A stretch of 64,000 bases of DNA from Phytophthora quininea (lineage: Eukaryota > Oomycota > Peronosporomycetes > Peronosporales > Peronosporaceae). A program made the position numbers and the translations under genes. Location of the stretch: contig JAAVTG010000695.1 of assembly GCA_011947345.1 (NCBI GenBank), positions 62,001-126,000 of the forward strand, in the 5' to 3' direction. Under the pieces are notes generated by a model. It made no database searches and was not told the DNA's origin. It was given only the letters and a program-made list of their open reading frames with translations. Each line of letters begins with the position of its first letter. Within the stretch, counting starts at the first letter, position 1. This document shows positions 34,891-45,299 of the stretch, piece after piece.

Positions 34891-36630
34891 TTACAGGCCC
34901 CGGTCCACATTGGAAGCGAATGCAGGCAACGACACTGGTCGACTTATGCCGAAGAAGCGCAGTGCTGCTGGTGGGGAATTGCTCGGCGGTACGAATATGG
35001 CAAGGCTCTCTGGATCTCCCAATTCCTGTTGCTGGACGATCTGGCGCCACAGTTCGTCGCCTGCTAGCTGAACGACCCGATCAGCCGGAAGCTCGTTGTC
35101 AGCAACGTCCACCTCGACCAACGCGGAGTCGGCACGAGGTTGATTTGCGTCGTCCAGCATACGCTTGCGGTCGTACGCGTAGTCTAGCAACTGCAGACTG
35201 CGCATGTGCTCAGTGTGTTCACGCTCCACGCGAGCAAGGCTCCTATGATCTGCCGGGGTCGTTGCCGTGGCACGTGCTGCCAGAATTTCGGGCGGTGGTG
35301 GGAAGATTGTGCTCGTAGACGAAGACAGCGTAAACTGGGTCTTGTTGCGGCGCACCACCTCCTCGCGCATCGCCCTGAAGTCACGTGCGAAGCGCAATTC
35401 TTCTTCGGCCAACGTCTTCATGGCACGGACTTCGCGAGCACGCTGGGCACGAGAGTCCTGCTCAATAGCAATGCAATGAGCTTCGTGCAGCTGGTTCCAT
35501 TGGCGAGTTTGATCGGCTCGTGCAAGTGTAGCTTCAAGTTCGCTCTCGCGCTGATCTCGCAGTTCTTCGTTGTGCACATGGCGTGAGATCATCGCCACAC
35601 TCGCTGAGAATGCACGGGCAATCTCCATGTTTTGCATCCTGGTTCTGCGGGATCGAGTTTCAGCCTCTTTCTTCGCTCGTCGCTGCTTCACCTTGGCGTG
35701 TTTGAGCTTAGCTATCGTTGCCAACGTTATCGAGTCGGGCTTATTGTGCGAGCAGTACTTGGCGTGCAACAACGCGGGAGCAGATGCAGACGATGCTAGA
35801 GAAGGCACTTGAGGCGCTGAATGACGAGCATAATGCTTGTAAGAAAACGTGCTGGCAACATCACTTTCGTGTGTGAGCTGATCGAAAGGAGCTTGGCGCA
35901 CTTGTGCTGGCGACTCTTGCGGCTCGTACTGCAGTGGCAGCAGCTTTCGGTTCTTCCATTTCGACGCTTTCAAGGCGTGTTGTTGTTTTTGCCACGTCGA
36001 AAGATCCCGGGCCTGCTCGATGATAAATGTCTCGGTGAACCAGTGCTGACATCCCTGGATAAACTCGCTAACGGAGACCATAGGTCCTGCCGGCGCCGCT
36101 GGTTCTGCAGGTGTTGATACGGACAAACGCTGCTCCCACCTGCGAAATGCTACGTCGTTGACTTCCAGACCGTGGAAACGTAGCAGTGGCTTGACCTGCA
36201 CCAGCTTAATCTGTCGCGTGTGCTGCACCTGCGGGTCGAAGGCCACCATCAGCTTCTCGCATGCGGCCATGAAGGACAGGTGGCGTTGGCTGGAGCCGTG
36301 ATTGTTGCTAGGAGATAGTTGCAGTGTTGGTGGCAGAGGTAGCGTGGAGGCAGATTTTGAGGTCGCAAGACTCGAATACACGTGCGGTCGCCGATCCAGC
36401 TCTTCGGCGAATGGCTGGGGTCGTTGAAGCATTCGCTTGACCAGCTCACGGTTTCGTACCATCTTCCCGAGCGTCTTGACAGCAGCGGTGGACTGTGGCT
36501 GGACGAGCGGCACGGCTTGACGATACAGCTCGAGCATCTCGTCTTCCTGGACGCTTGGCTCGTAGTCGCTGTAGCAGTAGTCGAGTTCATCGTCATCGAG
36601 ACTTCGGGGAGCTGAAAAGGTAGCAGGCAT
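34891..36630 (-). CDS. Hypothetical coiled-coil protein
   Basis: The gene has an intact frame of about 580 residues with no intron needed. The start is set at the ATG at 36630 (MPATFSAPRSLDDDELDYC), since the upstream frame begins at TTG. The middle has a long Arg/Glu/Ala-rich coiled coil (KHAKVKQRRAKKEAETRSR, and SRAQRAREVRAMKTLAEEE). A predicted helical segment FIQGCQHWFTETFIIEQA precedes it. No signal peptide, membrane segment or catalytic motif was found, and I do not recognise the family. A cytoskeletal or flagellar scaffold is one possibility. It is convergent with DBP9, separated by 100 bp. Confidence 0.75.
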   Translation of the reverse strand: MPATFSAPRSLDDDELDYCYSDYEPSVQEDEMLELYRQAVPLVQPQSTAAVKTLGKMVRNRELVKRMLQRPQPFAEELDRRPHVYSSLATSKSASTLPLPPTLQLSPSNNHGSSQRHLSFMAACEKLMVAFDPQVQHTRQIKLVQVKPLLRFHGLEVNDVAFRRWEQRLSVSTPAEPAAPAGPMVSVSEFIQGCQHWFTETFIIEQARDLSTWQKQQHALKASKWKNRKLLPLQYEPQESPAQVRQAPFDQLTHESDVASTFSYKHYARHSAPQVPSLASSASAPALLHAKYCSHNKPDSITLATIAKLKHAKVKQRRAKKEAETRSRRTRMQNMEIARAFSASVAMISRHVHNEELRDQRESELEATLARADQTRQWNQLHEAHCIAIEQDSRAQRAREVRAMKTLAEEELRFARDFRAMREEVVRRNKTQFTLSSSTSTIFPPPPEILAARATATTPADHRSLARVEREHTEHMRSLQLLDYAYDRKRMLDDANQPRADSALVEVDVADNELPADRVVQLAGDELWRQIVQQQELGDPESLAIFVPPSNSPPAALRFFGISRPVSLPAFASNVDRGL

Positions 36631-36789
36631 TCTATTGACGAAGACATCGACCTCTCCGACTCCCGCATGGCATAGCACTGCCAGCAAACCAAACTCGAAA
36701 TAGATACTTTCGCGATGTCTTTGATTGGCTATCAAGTTGAAGTTCTTGTGTTGGCGAATATATCTGTGATCAATGCACAGAGCACAAAC

Positions 36790-38721
36790 CTACTGCACTC
36801 TTGCATGGACAAGCGGCTGCAGCGAGTCCAAGTCATTCAGGAAGCTGTGGCGGATTCCATAGTTCAGGTACACGATCAAGCCCACAGCTAGCCAGACGAA
36901 CACGCCAAGCCTGTCATTATGAACCATCCCTTCGTTAGAATGCAACCACGCTCATTTCGCAGTTTATCACGTAAACGTACCAGCCTTCGATAGGAATACT
37001 TGACATCATGTAAATGTTGGCAAGAATACCAGCACACGGCACCAACGGCACCAGCGGACATTGAAACGACTTCGTCAGGGCACTAGCGAAGTAGCAATCA
37101 CAATAACGTTAGCATGATTATATAATCCAGCTGGACAAATAAACTGTCCATGCGCACCTCAATTTACCCAGCCGGAAGATAAACGCGAACGAAGCAATGG
37201 TTATAACTCCGAACGAGCCTTGCAGCGTCGAAGGCAGATCGAACACAAACGACAGCGAAAGAACAAGGCTCGAAAGCACGAAGAGCATCACACGGTGCAA
37301 AACACCAGCGCCGCTCAAGCTCGGTCGCATGCGCAGCAGCAGCACGCCAGCATTCACGAAAGTGAACACTTGCAGCGTTCCGCACGAAATCACGTTGGCC
37401 AGGAACCCCAGATCGAAAACAAATGCGATACACGCCACTAACGCTCCCGTGAAAATGGTGCTGGCAACGGGGACGTGGGTCTGGCTGTTTAGTTTTGAAA
37501 AGATCGGTGGCAACAGTCCGTCCTTGGCCATTTGGTAGAAAATGCGAGGCTGGCCCAAGAGGCACGTGAACGCCGCGGTGGTGAGCCCGAAAATGGAGCC
37601 GAATGATACGATGCGTCCAGCCCACGGCGCGTGGTGGAAGACAAACGCATTGACAAGAGGAACTTCGACGCCAAGAACGTCAACCGGCGCCATCCCAGTC
37701 ACCACGAGAGAAACGCCCACGTAAATGGTCATGGAGATCAGCAGCGACCCGATGATCCCCTTGGGCAGTGTACGTTGCGGCTCATGCACTTCCTCCGCAA
37801 GACACGCCACCATATCGAAACCCAAGTAAGCGAAAAACACCACGCCAGCTCCAGTCATAACACCATGGACGCCAGCAGGCATGAACGGCTCCCAGTACAT
37901 AGTGTCCACTTCGGTAGCTCCGAAGATCACCACAAACAGTAGCACCGAGATGTTCAGCAGCGTCACGAATGCGTTGAATTTGGCCGATTCCTACAGTATA
38001 GCAAAGCAAAAATCAGTGTGTGTGAACGAAAGAGCCTAGATCCTGAGCACGTACGTGAACTCCTGCGAGCAAAATGAAGGTGCAGGAGACCACCAGAAAT
38101 GCCGCCATGGGGCTACACATTACACCCAGGATCTCGACCTGCACGAGCACTCGCGGTAGATGAATCCCAAAATGCTGCAGGAACAAGTACGCGTAAGAGG
38201 CCCAACTACGCGCAATTCCAGCTTCAACATCACAAGAAATCCTTATTAGTCTCCCAATATTTCCCAAGCCATTGCAGAGCTTTGCTGACCTGCAGAGATG
38301 CCGTATCCGAGCGTCAAGTTCCATCCAATCAGCCAAGCCGCCAGCTCACCAAACGAAATGTACACGAACGTGTAGGCCGATCCAGTCACCTGAATGTATC
38401 ACCAAGAAGTACTTAGCGATCTTAATATTGAAATGATACCATCCATCGAGCAATACTTACCGGCACCCTAGATGCGAACTCCGAGTACGTGAGTGACGTG
38501 AAGATGCAGGCTACGCCGCTGACCAGGAAGGACAGGGAAATGCTGGGGCCGGCGATCTTGGCGCCCACGCCCACCAGAGAGTAGACGCCGGCGCCCACGG
38601 AGCAGCCCACACCGTACGCGATGAGGTCTGTTAGTGTCAGACACTTCTTGAGGGAGCTGTTGCCCACTTCGCAGCGACTCAGCGGCTTGACGCGCCCCAC
38701 GGCCGTCAGGAAGCGGTCCAT
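36790..38721 (-). CDS. Cationic amino acid transporter, SLC7/CAT-like (APC superfamily)
   Basis: This multi-exon gene starts at the ATG at 38721 (MDRFLTAVGRVKPLSRCEV). The first exon holds LTDLIAYGVGCSVGAGVY, the substrate-binding helix of APC transporters. The next exons give GSAYTFVYISFGELAAWLIGW and a helix around FLQHFGIHLPRV. The large exon at 37118-37980 holds VVFFAYLGFDMVACLAEE and GIIGSLLISMTIYVG. The last exons give CAGILANIYMMSSIPIEGW and LNYGIRHSFL, the CAT-type end. About 12-14 membrane helices are expected, importing arginine, lysine or similar substrates. At least five introns are visible with GT-AG ends, for example 36980 (GTACGT donor). It is head-to-head with RPT4, with 118 bp between start codons. 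Confidence 0.88.
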
Positions 38722-38839
38722 GTTGCAAAACCACAGTGTCCCTCCGCACAACACGCAGAATATATTTTTATCCAATGAGAAAAGGGATAGTCACATATTG
38801 GATTTCGGTATCCAAAGGGGGAAAAGAATTGAGCAAGAA
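38722..38839. promoter_or_regulatory. Divergent promoter region of the CAT transporter and RPT4
   Basis: Only 118 bp separate two divergent start codons, so the regulatory sequence of both genes must overlap. Confidence 0.45.
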
Positions 38840-40215
38840 ATGGCGTCCGTCCCGACGGAAGATGAGCGCACGCAGGTGCTGAACGCCTACAAGGCCAAGG
38901 TCATGGAGCACCGCGAGATGGAGAGCAGGTACAGCTTCATCTCTCACAACAATTTCGCTATTGAAAACGCCCTAGACGCCTCGGAAAAGAGCCTCAAAGT
39001 CAAGCGATCTTTTCCCATACTAAATACATATTTTCCTGATGGGTTTACGCTGCTTCCAGAGTCAAGAACATGCGCGAGAACGTCAAGACGCTCGTCAAGG
39101 ACTTTAACAAGACGGAGGACGATCTGAAGGCGCTGCAGGTGCGAGGCTACCAGCCACAACCTTCATCTCTGTGTATCTGACGCTGTTTGTGTTCTCCAGA
39201 GTGTTGGCCAGATCATCGGAGAAGTGCTGCGTCAACTGGACGAAGACAGGTTCATTGTCAAGGCGTCCAGCGGCCCTCGCTACGTCGTGGGCTGCCGTGC
39301 CAAAGTGGACAAGAGCAAGCTCAAGTCTGGCACACGTGTGGCGCTGGACATGACGACGCTCACCATCATGCGCTACCTGCCGCGGGAGGTGGACCCCACA
39401 GTGTACCACATGCTGAACGAGGACGCCGGCAACGTGTCCTTCTCCAGCATCGGAGGACTGAACGAGCAGATCCGTGAGCTTCGCGAAGTCATCGAGCTGC
39501 CGCTTACGAACCCGGAGCTCTTCTTCCGCGTCGGTATCAAGCCCCCAAGGGTGTATTGCTGTACGGCCCGCCCGGAACGGGCAAGACGCTGCTGGCTCGT
39601 GCGCTGGCCTGTAATATCAACGCGACGTTCCTGAAGGTTGTGGCCAGCGCCATTGTAGACAAGTACATTGGTGAGAGTGCGCGTGTGATCCGCGAGATGT
39701 TCGGCTACGCCAGAGACCATCAGCCCTGCGTTATCTTCATGGATGAAATCGATGCTATCGGTGGAAGTCGTTACTCGGAGGGTACATCTGCCGACCGAGA
39801 AATTCAGCGTACGCTGATGGAGCTGCTGAACCAACTTGATGGCTTCGACGCTTTGGGCCAGGTCAAGATGGTCATGGCTACGAACAGACCCGATATTCTG
39901 GACCCTGCGCTGCTGCGTCCTGGCCGATTGGATCGTAAGATTGAGATCCCGTTGCCCAACGAGGCGTCACGTATGGATATCCTCAAGATCCACTCCGGCC
40001 CCATCACCAAGAAGGGCGAGATCGACTACGAGTCTATCGTAAAGCTAACAGACGGCTTCAATGGCGCCGATATGCGCAATGTATGCACTGAAGCCGGTAT
40101 GTTTGCTATTCGCGCCGACCGCGAATACGTCGTGGAAGAGGACTTCATGAAGGCTGCGAGAAAACTAGCAGAGACGAAGAAGCTCGAGTCCAAGATGGAC
40201 TACAGCAAGGTCTAA
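38840..40215 (+). CDS. RPT4: 26S proteasome regulatory ATPase RPT4 (PSMC6)
   Basis: There are three exons: 38840-38928, 39060-39138 and 39200-40215. The N-terminal coiled coil ([35 protein letters not shown]) is followed by the OB domain ([19 protein letters not shown]). The AAA domain has [18 protein letters not shown] (Walker A), [13 protein letters not shown] (Walker B), [14 protein letters not shown] (Arg finger) and [19 protein letters not shown]. The [18 protein letters not shown] segment points to RPT4. The ATPase ring unfolds ubiquitinated substrates into the 20S core. One break in the C5 run at 39542-39546 needs one C to give [12 protein letters not shown]. Length is about 394 residues, normal for RPT4. 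Confidence 0.95.
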
Positions 40216-40489
40216 TTGGAGTGCCGTGCTGCAGGTTCGGCGGTGGCGAGCACTTCGTGTTTTCTTGCACAGAACACTTCAGGTCGTGTCCAGTATGAAG
40301 AACCAACCAGGGCGAGTGAATACGCGAAAATGGGAAATGAACACCGCGGTGGACTGTATCTTGATTCCAATGTCAAACTGCGTTGCTGTGTTGTGTGTAT
40401 TCGTGCATGTTTGTCTGATGTGCTGTGTATTTCGAGCAAAATAGTCGGGCTTCGAAGAGACGGTGTTGCAACTCTTCAAGGTTTCAAGC
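40216..40489 (+). other. Intergenic spacer between RPT4 and the cyclophilin gene
   Basis: The 274-bp spacer, likely the RPT4 3' UTR plus the cyclophilin promoter, contains no gene. Confidence 0.4.
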
Positions 40490-41630
40490 ATGGCGACGGC
40501 GGCTGGATCTGGTGTGGAGTGCTGCGAGCTAGTGGGGCTTTTAGGCGATGTGGCGTACCAGCGCTGTAAGATGTTGCTGCTTCAACTGCGGGAGCTCCAC
40601 CCGATCTTTGTGTCACCGCTGGAGGGGATGATGGAGGTGGAGTACCTGGAGTATGTGCGGAACCAGCAAGAGAAGATTCCCAAGAGCAAGTATGCAGAGT
40701 TAATGCGAACGACGCATCCGTTTGTGCTGCTTCTGGACTCGTCGAGCAGTATGCTGGATGGAGAGGACGAGCTACTGGACTTTGCGATGGAACGCACGCA
40801 ACTCTCGAAAAACGAGCTGCTAGCTGCTGCAGCATTTGGCGAGGTATTGCCATCCGGCAATAATGAAGACAGCGACACTGCACGAAAGGAATATATGGAC
40901 AAGCTACTGCTCGCAGAGGTGACGCTGATGACCAGGGCGGAGGAAGCCGCCCGACAGGCCGTCATTCGCCAACGAGAGCTCTCTGGAAGCCAATACGCGT
41001 TCCTGGTCTTTCAAGTCGACGGTGTGGCGCTGCCACGAGTGGAGATCGAACTCTTTAGCTCTGTGTGCCCCAAAACATGCCGGAATTTCCTCGCGTTTTG
41101 TCAGAGCAAGGTGCCTGACGTTACCAACGAAACCCGACAATTGGGCTATCAAGGCAACCCTGTGCATCGCGTGGTGCGTGGCGGGTGGATTCAAGCTGGT
41201 GATATAGCTGGCGATGGAAAAGGAGATGGTCCGTGCAGGTCTCTGTATGGACTTGGCTTTCCAGACGAGAGCTTCGCGATATCACACAACGCTGCAGGCA
41301 TTCTCGTATGTGCTGCATGTGTCGTTTAACTCGGTGCTTGCTGCTTACCATGTTCTTTTATGCTAGTCCATGGCGAGCACCGGGCCACACACCAACGGCT
41401 CGCAATTCTTCATCACGCTTGCCCCGCATCCATGGCTCGACCGTCGAAAAGGTACGCGCTGCAAGCTGAAGAACGAATCTGTCGCTAACATGTCGTGTTC
41501 TTGTGGTGATCTAGTGGCATTTGGCCGAGTGGTAAGTGGTTGGCGCACTATCATGACAATCGGCAACCTTGAAACTCGCCACGAGCGACCCTGTTTGCCC
41601 TGCACCATTGTCGACAGCGGCAGGATTTGA
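40490..41630 (+). CDS. Cyclophilin-type peptidyl-prolyl isomerase, PPIL6-like
   Basis: Exons are 40490-41305, 41367-41451 and 41515-41630. An N-terminal region of about 155 residues ([40 protein letters not shown]) precedes the cyclophilin fold, as in PPIL6. The fold shows [43 protein letters not shown] (catalytic Arg kept; Phe of FMIQ replaced by Trp), [11 protein letters not shown], and [15 protein letters not shown] with the Gln and Phe of the active site. It should catalyse proline isomerisation or bind proline motifs. Both introns are 61-63 nt with GT-AG ends. The frame is intact. Total length is about 338 residues. Confidence 0.88.
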
Positions 41631-41702
41631 AACACAACACGCACAATAAATATCGTTTGCTATTACACAGTGTACACAACAGAAATACAGCCAAGCAGTC
41701 CT

Positions 41703-43222
41703 TCAAACCACAGCGGTTTGGCTCACGGGTGACGCAACAGGCAATGGAGTGACTGGAGCAGAGCTGACTACTGCATTTGCAGTTGCTAGCGTCGACCCAG
41801 TACCGCTGCTGTTTTGAACAAGCTGAAGGTCGTAGCGCAGACGTTTGAGGTCCACAAGCGATCGGACCTTGTGAAATTCGAGCCCCAGTGCAAGACTCAC
41901 TTGCTCCTCTTCAAGTCCATCGCCAATTGCCACGAATTCAACGTCTGGCGCCTCGTATTTGGCCATGATCGTCTCAAAGCACCGATACTTATGAATCTTG
42001 GCCGAGCTGTACACACGCTCGATCGGGAAAAACGTGTCCAGTTGGTAGATCAGGCACTTGCAAAGTGCGGGCACCAACTGGGTGTTTGTCACCAGCACAT
42101 TCACGTTCTCCACTTCCCCGTCATCGTTTAGATCTTCATTGCTTTCCACAGTGTCATGCGATGAATCTTGCTCCTCGTCTGAAGTTCCAGCTGATTGGTG
42201 CTGCGTAATAAGCTCCAGAACTTGTCGCGCCTCGAGCAGCCAGCCAGTGGAGAACGAATCAATCGCTGACACCAGCGCTCGACGAATGGCAAACCATTCA
42301 CTGTCTGTATCATGCAAGAAATCAACGTCGCCTCGGCGCTCGTAGATCTCTCGAATACGTTCGTATCTCTCTCTTAGTTCTTGTTGGGGTTGGTCCAAGT
42401 CATCCCCAGCGCCCACATGACCGATATGGTCCACGTCTGCGTCATGCAGGTCACTAAAGAAGAAGTGTCTCTCCAACATCGCCAACAAGAAGGTCATCAT
42501 TTGTTCTCCAAGTGCCACACCAGGCGCCACCTCTTTGCCGTGGGTTTGAGCGAAGGTGCCTGTATACAACGACGCAAAGAGCACGAGAGTCTCATCCAAG
42601 TCCCAGATGAACACACGTCTCCTCTTCTTTTGTGCAGCGTCTTCTCCCTCTTCATTTCATCAACAGCAGTCTCCGTCTCCTCACACTGGTCTTGCTGCTT
42701 ACCTTCTTCTTCTTTCCCATCAGACCCCGACTTTTGTCTCTTCAACGGCCTCGCCCCGACGTTCTCGTTACTTCCTTGGCCCTCTCTCTTCCCACTGCAC
42801 AGCAGCGTGGCTGTGCTCTTCTCCAGACCGTCTCCTCTCTCCTGGTGGTCGGTACAGGGCTTGACGGCCGCTTCCAGTCTCTTGGACGGCAGCAGGGCCA
42901 AGAGGAACGCCAGGACGGCCGCCCACAGACGCGCTCGCCATCGCAGCTGCTGGCGCTGTCTCTGCAGCGCCTCCACCCACTGCAGCGTCAGCAGGAGCGT
43001 CACAGCCCCGCAGAGGCTCACCCCCACCACAGGAAGCAGCACCAGCTTGGCCACGGCAGCGCCCAGACGCGACTGCAGCGTCGTCATGTCCACGGAGGTC
43101 GTGCGCAGGCCGCTTGGGATCGCAGAGTGAGCCGCGGCAGCCAGGGGCAGCGGCTGCAGCGCCAGCAGTGCCGCGTCACGGGCAGCGATCGCCACGCGCG
43201 AAGAAGAGGCGGCGACGGCCAT
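41703..43222 (-). CDS. EYA-type (Eyes absent) haloacid dehalogenase phosphatase with N-terminal hydrophobic region
   Basis: The catalytic domain opens with RRRVFIWDLDETLVLFASL, the EYA form of the HAD motif, followed by TGTFAQTHGKE. It ends with LVTNTQLVPALCKCLIYQL, KIHKYRCFETIMAKY and FVAIGDGLEEEQ. EYA proteins are tyrosine phosphatases. The N-terminal exon-like frame (43222 to about 42620) carries two hydrophobic segments, LVLLPVVGVSLCGAVTLLL and LWAAVLAFLLALL, then a charged linker. The two frames join by one extra A in the run at 42628-42631. If correct, the enzyme is membrane-anchored, unlike animal EYA. The upstream TTG start at 43306 was rejected for the ATG at 43222. Length is about 506 residues. 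Confidence 0.82.
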
Positions 43223-43620
43223 GCCAACCCCGCGTCCGATTGAGATCTGGCCGCGAAGACAGGCCTCGAGGCGGGGGCGTTTCGATGTGCTAACATGACA
43301 ACCCAAACGTCACTGAACAGCCAAGAAATAGTCAGTGTTGTGAAAATATCGGTTTAGTGACAGTACACATTTTGCTTCGAGAGATGACATCACGGCAATT
43401 GCTGAGACTTTTGCGCTTGGTTGATCAGCTTGATCAAGTTGTTGTCGACGGCATGAGGAATAGTACACGATGCTCCCGTAGCACTGCGAGGATACGTGTT
43501 CCTGAAGACGTTTTCTGAAGGATGTTCCTGCTTGGCTGTCAAGAAATGGGTGGCTGCCAGCTACTCGTGAATCTGGATAAGACAGCAGCACGACGTCAGG
43601 ATGAGCAAGATCCGCACGAG

Positions 43621-44319
43621 TCAATTTGCTAGTAGCAAAGAGACCAACGTTACCGCAGCGGACAAGTCGCGCCATTGCCGGAGCACCACCGGCAGCTGCT
43701 GCGTCTCGCTCGTGGTGTGGCTGGGCACGTCCCTAGCCAAAGCAAAGCAATACAGTCAGCTCCATTGCAAAAATGCCAACCAGCGCCGTGACAGCATCGC
43801 CTCCTTGAAGCAACCGTCCTGCAGCGACATGTCCTAGCAGATGAAGATCCTTTCAAAGAGTACACTGTACCTACCACCACGTGAGCTCGTCGAAGTGGTC
43901 TTCCACCTCCCAGACGCGACCTTCGTCGTCCGGATGCCGCATGCCGCTGTCCTCCAGCACCAAACCTGCAGCGAAAGCAGTCAGCCCTGGCAATAGTCGT
44001 GACCCTGCCGATGTTCTACCATACCCGTGTAGCCCAACGGCTCTAGCTGCAGCTTCTCGCCCTGCAATTGGATGCCTCGGAACTCTGCATGCAGCGTCTT
44101 GTCCTGATGCTCGTCCTGCTTCTTCTCGTCCTGCTGCTCCGACCCAGAGCCGTGGTCGGTGCTATTGCTGTTGACGTCGCCGCTCTCTGGGTGGAAGTAG
44201 GTTTTCACCGACGCCTTGCCGTCCAGGTGGATGTGGCACGGCAGCGAGTGCACGCGCTCTTGGGGCGGCGGCAGCGGGCAGCGCGTCAGACACACACGGA
44301 CGACGTCTTGATCCGACAT
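43621..44319 (-). CDS. Ribonuclease H2 subunit C (RNASEH2C)
   Basis: The start MSDQDVVRVCLTRCPLPPPQ leads into VHSLPCHIHLDGKASVKTYF and FRGIQLQGEKLQLEPLGY, the RNASEH2C pattern. An intron (about 43969-44027) leads to LVLEDSGMRHPDDEGRVWEV and DHFDELTWW. After a second intron (donor GTAGGT at about 43873) the last exon gives DVPSHTTSETQQLPVVLRQW, ending SLLLAN at 43621. RNase H2 removes ribonucleotides from DNA; C is a structural subunit pairing with B. Exact limits of the last intron are approximate. It is head-to-head with the zinc-ribbon gene, 94 bp apart, and lies 400 bp from the EYA gene start. Confidence 0.75.
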
Positions 44320-44413
44320 AGCTTTTCGCTTCTTTCCCGCCAAAAAATGGCTACACTGGACTGCAGTATACAAAAGCCAAGTCCACAATTCTTGTCCTTT
44401 TGATCGCAAAACG

Positions 44414-45220
44414 ATGGACACGGTTGGTGTCGTGTTGCTCTCGCTGCATGCATGGATTGTGCTAATGCCGCCTTGTTCTCTATGCTTTGTGGACGTTTAG
44501 ACTGCCGCTCCCATGAAGCACTCGCGCGATGAGGCCAGCGCGCTGCTGGGCGAGAAGATGCTGCAAGGCTGGACCATGTTGGGCATCAGCTGCCCCGTGG
44601 AGGACTGCTACACGCCGCTGATGCGCAACAAACAGGGCAAGGTGCTGAAGAAATGGACCGCAATATATGGGTCAAAAACTGATGGATTGCATATGGAGAT
44701 AGATGTTCTGCGTGCGTTGTGACCAGTACGTGGTGACCGAGGAAGAGGCCAAGAAGCAGCAAGAGGAGGAAGAAGCGAATGCAATTGACGAGGCTGAAGA
44801 GGAGGAGCGCAAGCGCAGGATCGAGCAGCAGTTCCGTCTCGAGGAACAGGCCAAGCAGGCGAGAGAGATGCAGGAGCTCGAGATGGCACAGACTTCAAGA
44901 GCAACGGCACCGAAGCGCAGGATCGAGAACACGGTTGCCAACGGATCTACGGACGATGCAGATGTGAACGCCCTTCGACGTCAGACACTCGCTGCGCTTT
45001 ATAAGGTGGAACACCCGCGGTTTTTCTGAGTTAGGGGCTTAGTTGTCCACCCACCGATTGATTACCTTCACGAAAATACTAACGCTATAGCTTGTTGTAC
45101 TCGCAGAAAATGGGAGCACTGACCGACTCGCTCTCGCCCAACGACCACAGCGAGCGCCTTGCGTCCGTTGCGAAAGCTGTTCGTGAAATTGCTGAGGCGG
45201 CTCAACTGCTTCAGCAATAG
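44414..45220 (+). CDS. Zinc-ribbon protein, ZNRD2/SSSCA1 (autoantigen p27) family
   Basis: A first mini-exon MDT (44414-44422) is probably spliced at a TTTAG acceptor to TAAPMKHSRDEASALLGEKM. Alternatively the protein starts at the ATG at 44513. The family signature is LLQGW-like: KMLQGWTMLGISC, CPVEDCYTPLMRN and, after an in-gene intron (about 44642-44700), MFCVRCDQYVV. This gives two CxxxxC/CxxC knuckles for one zinc. A Glu/Arg-rich coiled coil follows (KKQQEEEEANAIDEAEEEE). A last exon gives MGALTDSLSPNDHSERLAS, ending AAQLLQQ. The molecular role of this family is poorly known; it is linked to centromere and telomerase-related autoantigens in animals. Confidence 0.85.
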
Positions 45221-45299
45221 GTAATGCGGCTAGGCTGCACAAAGCAATTCCTTTGGTGTTGTTAAGTTCACGTCAGTGAAGCTCTTCTTCAGACCGGAG

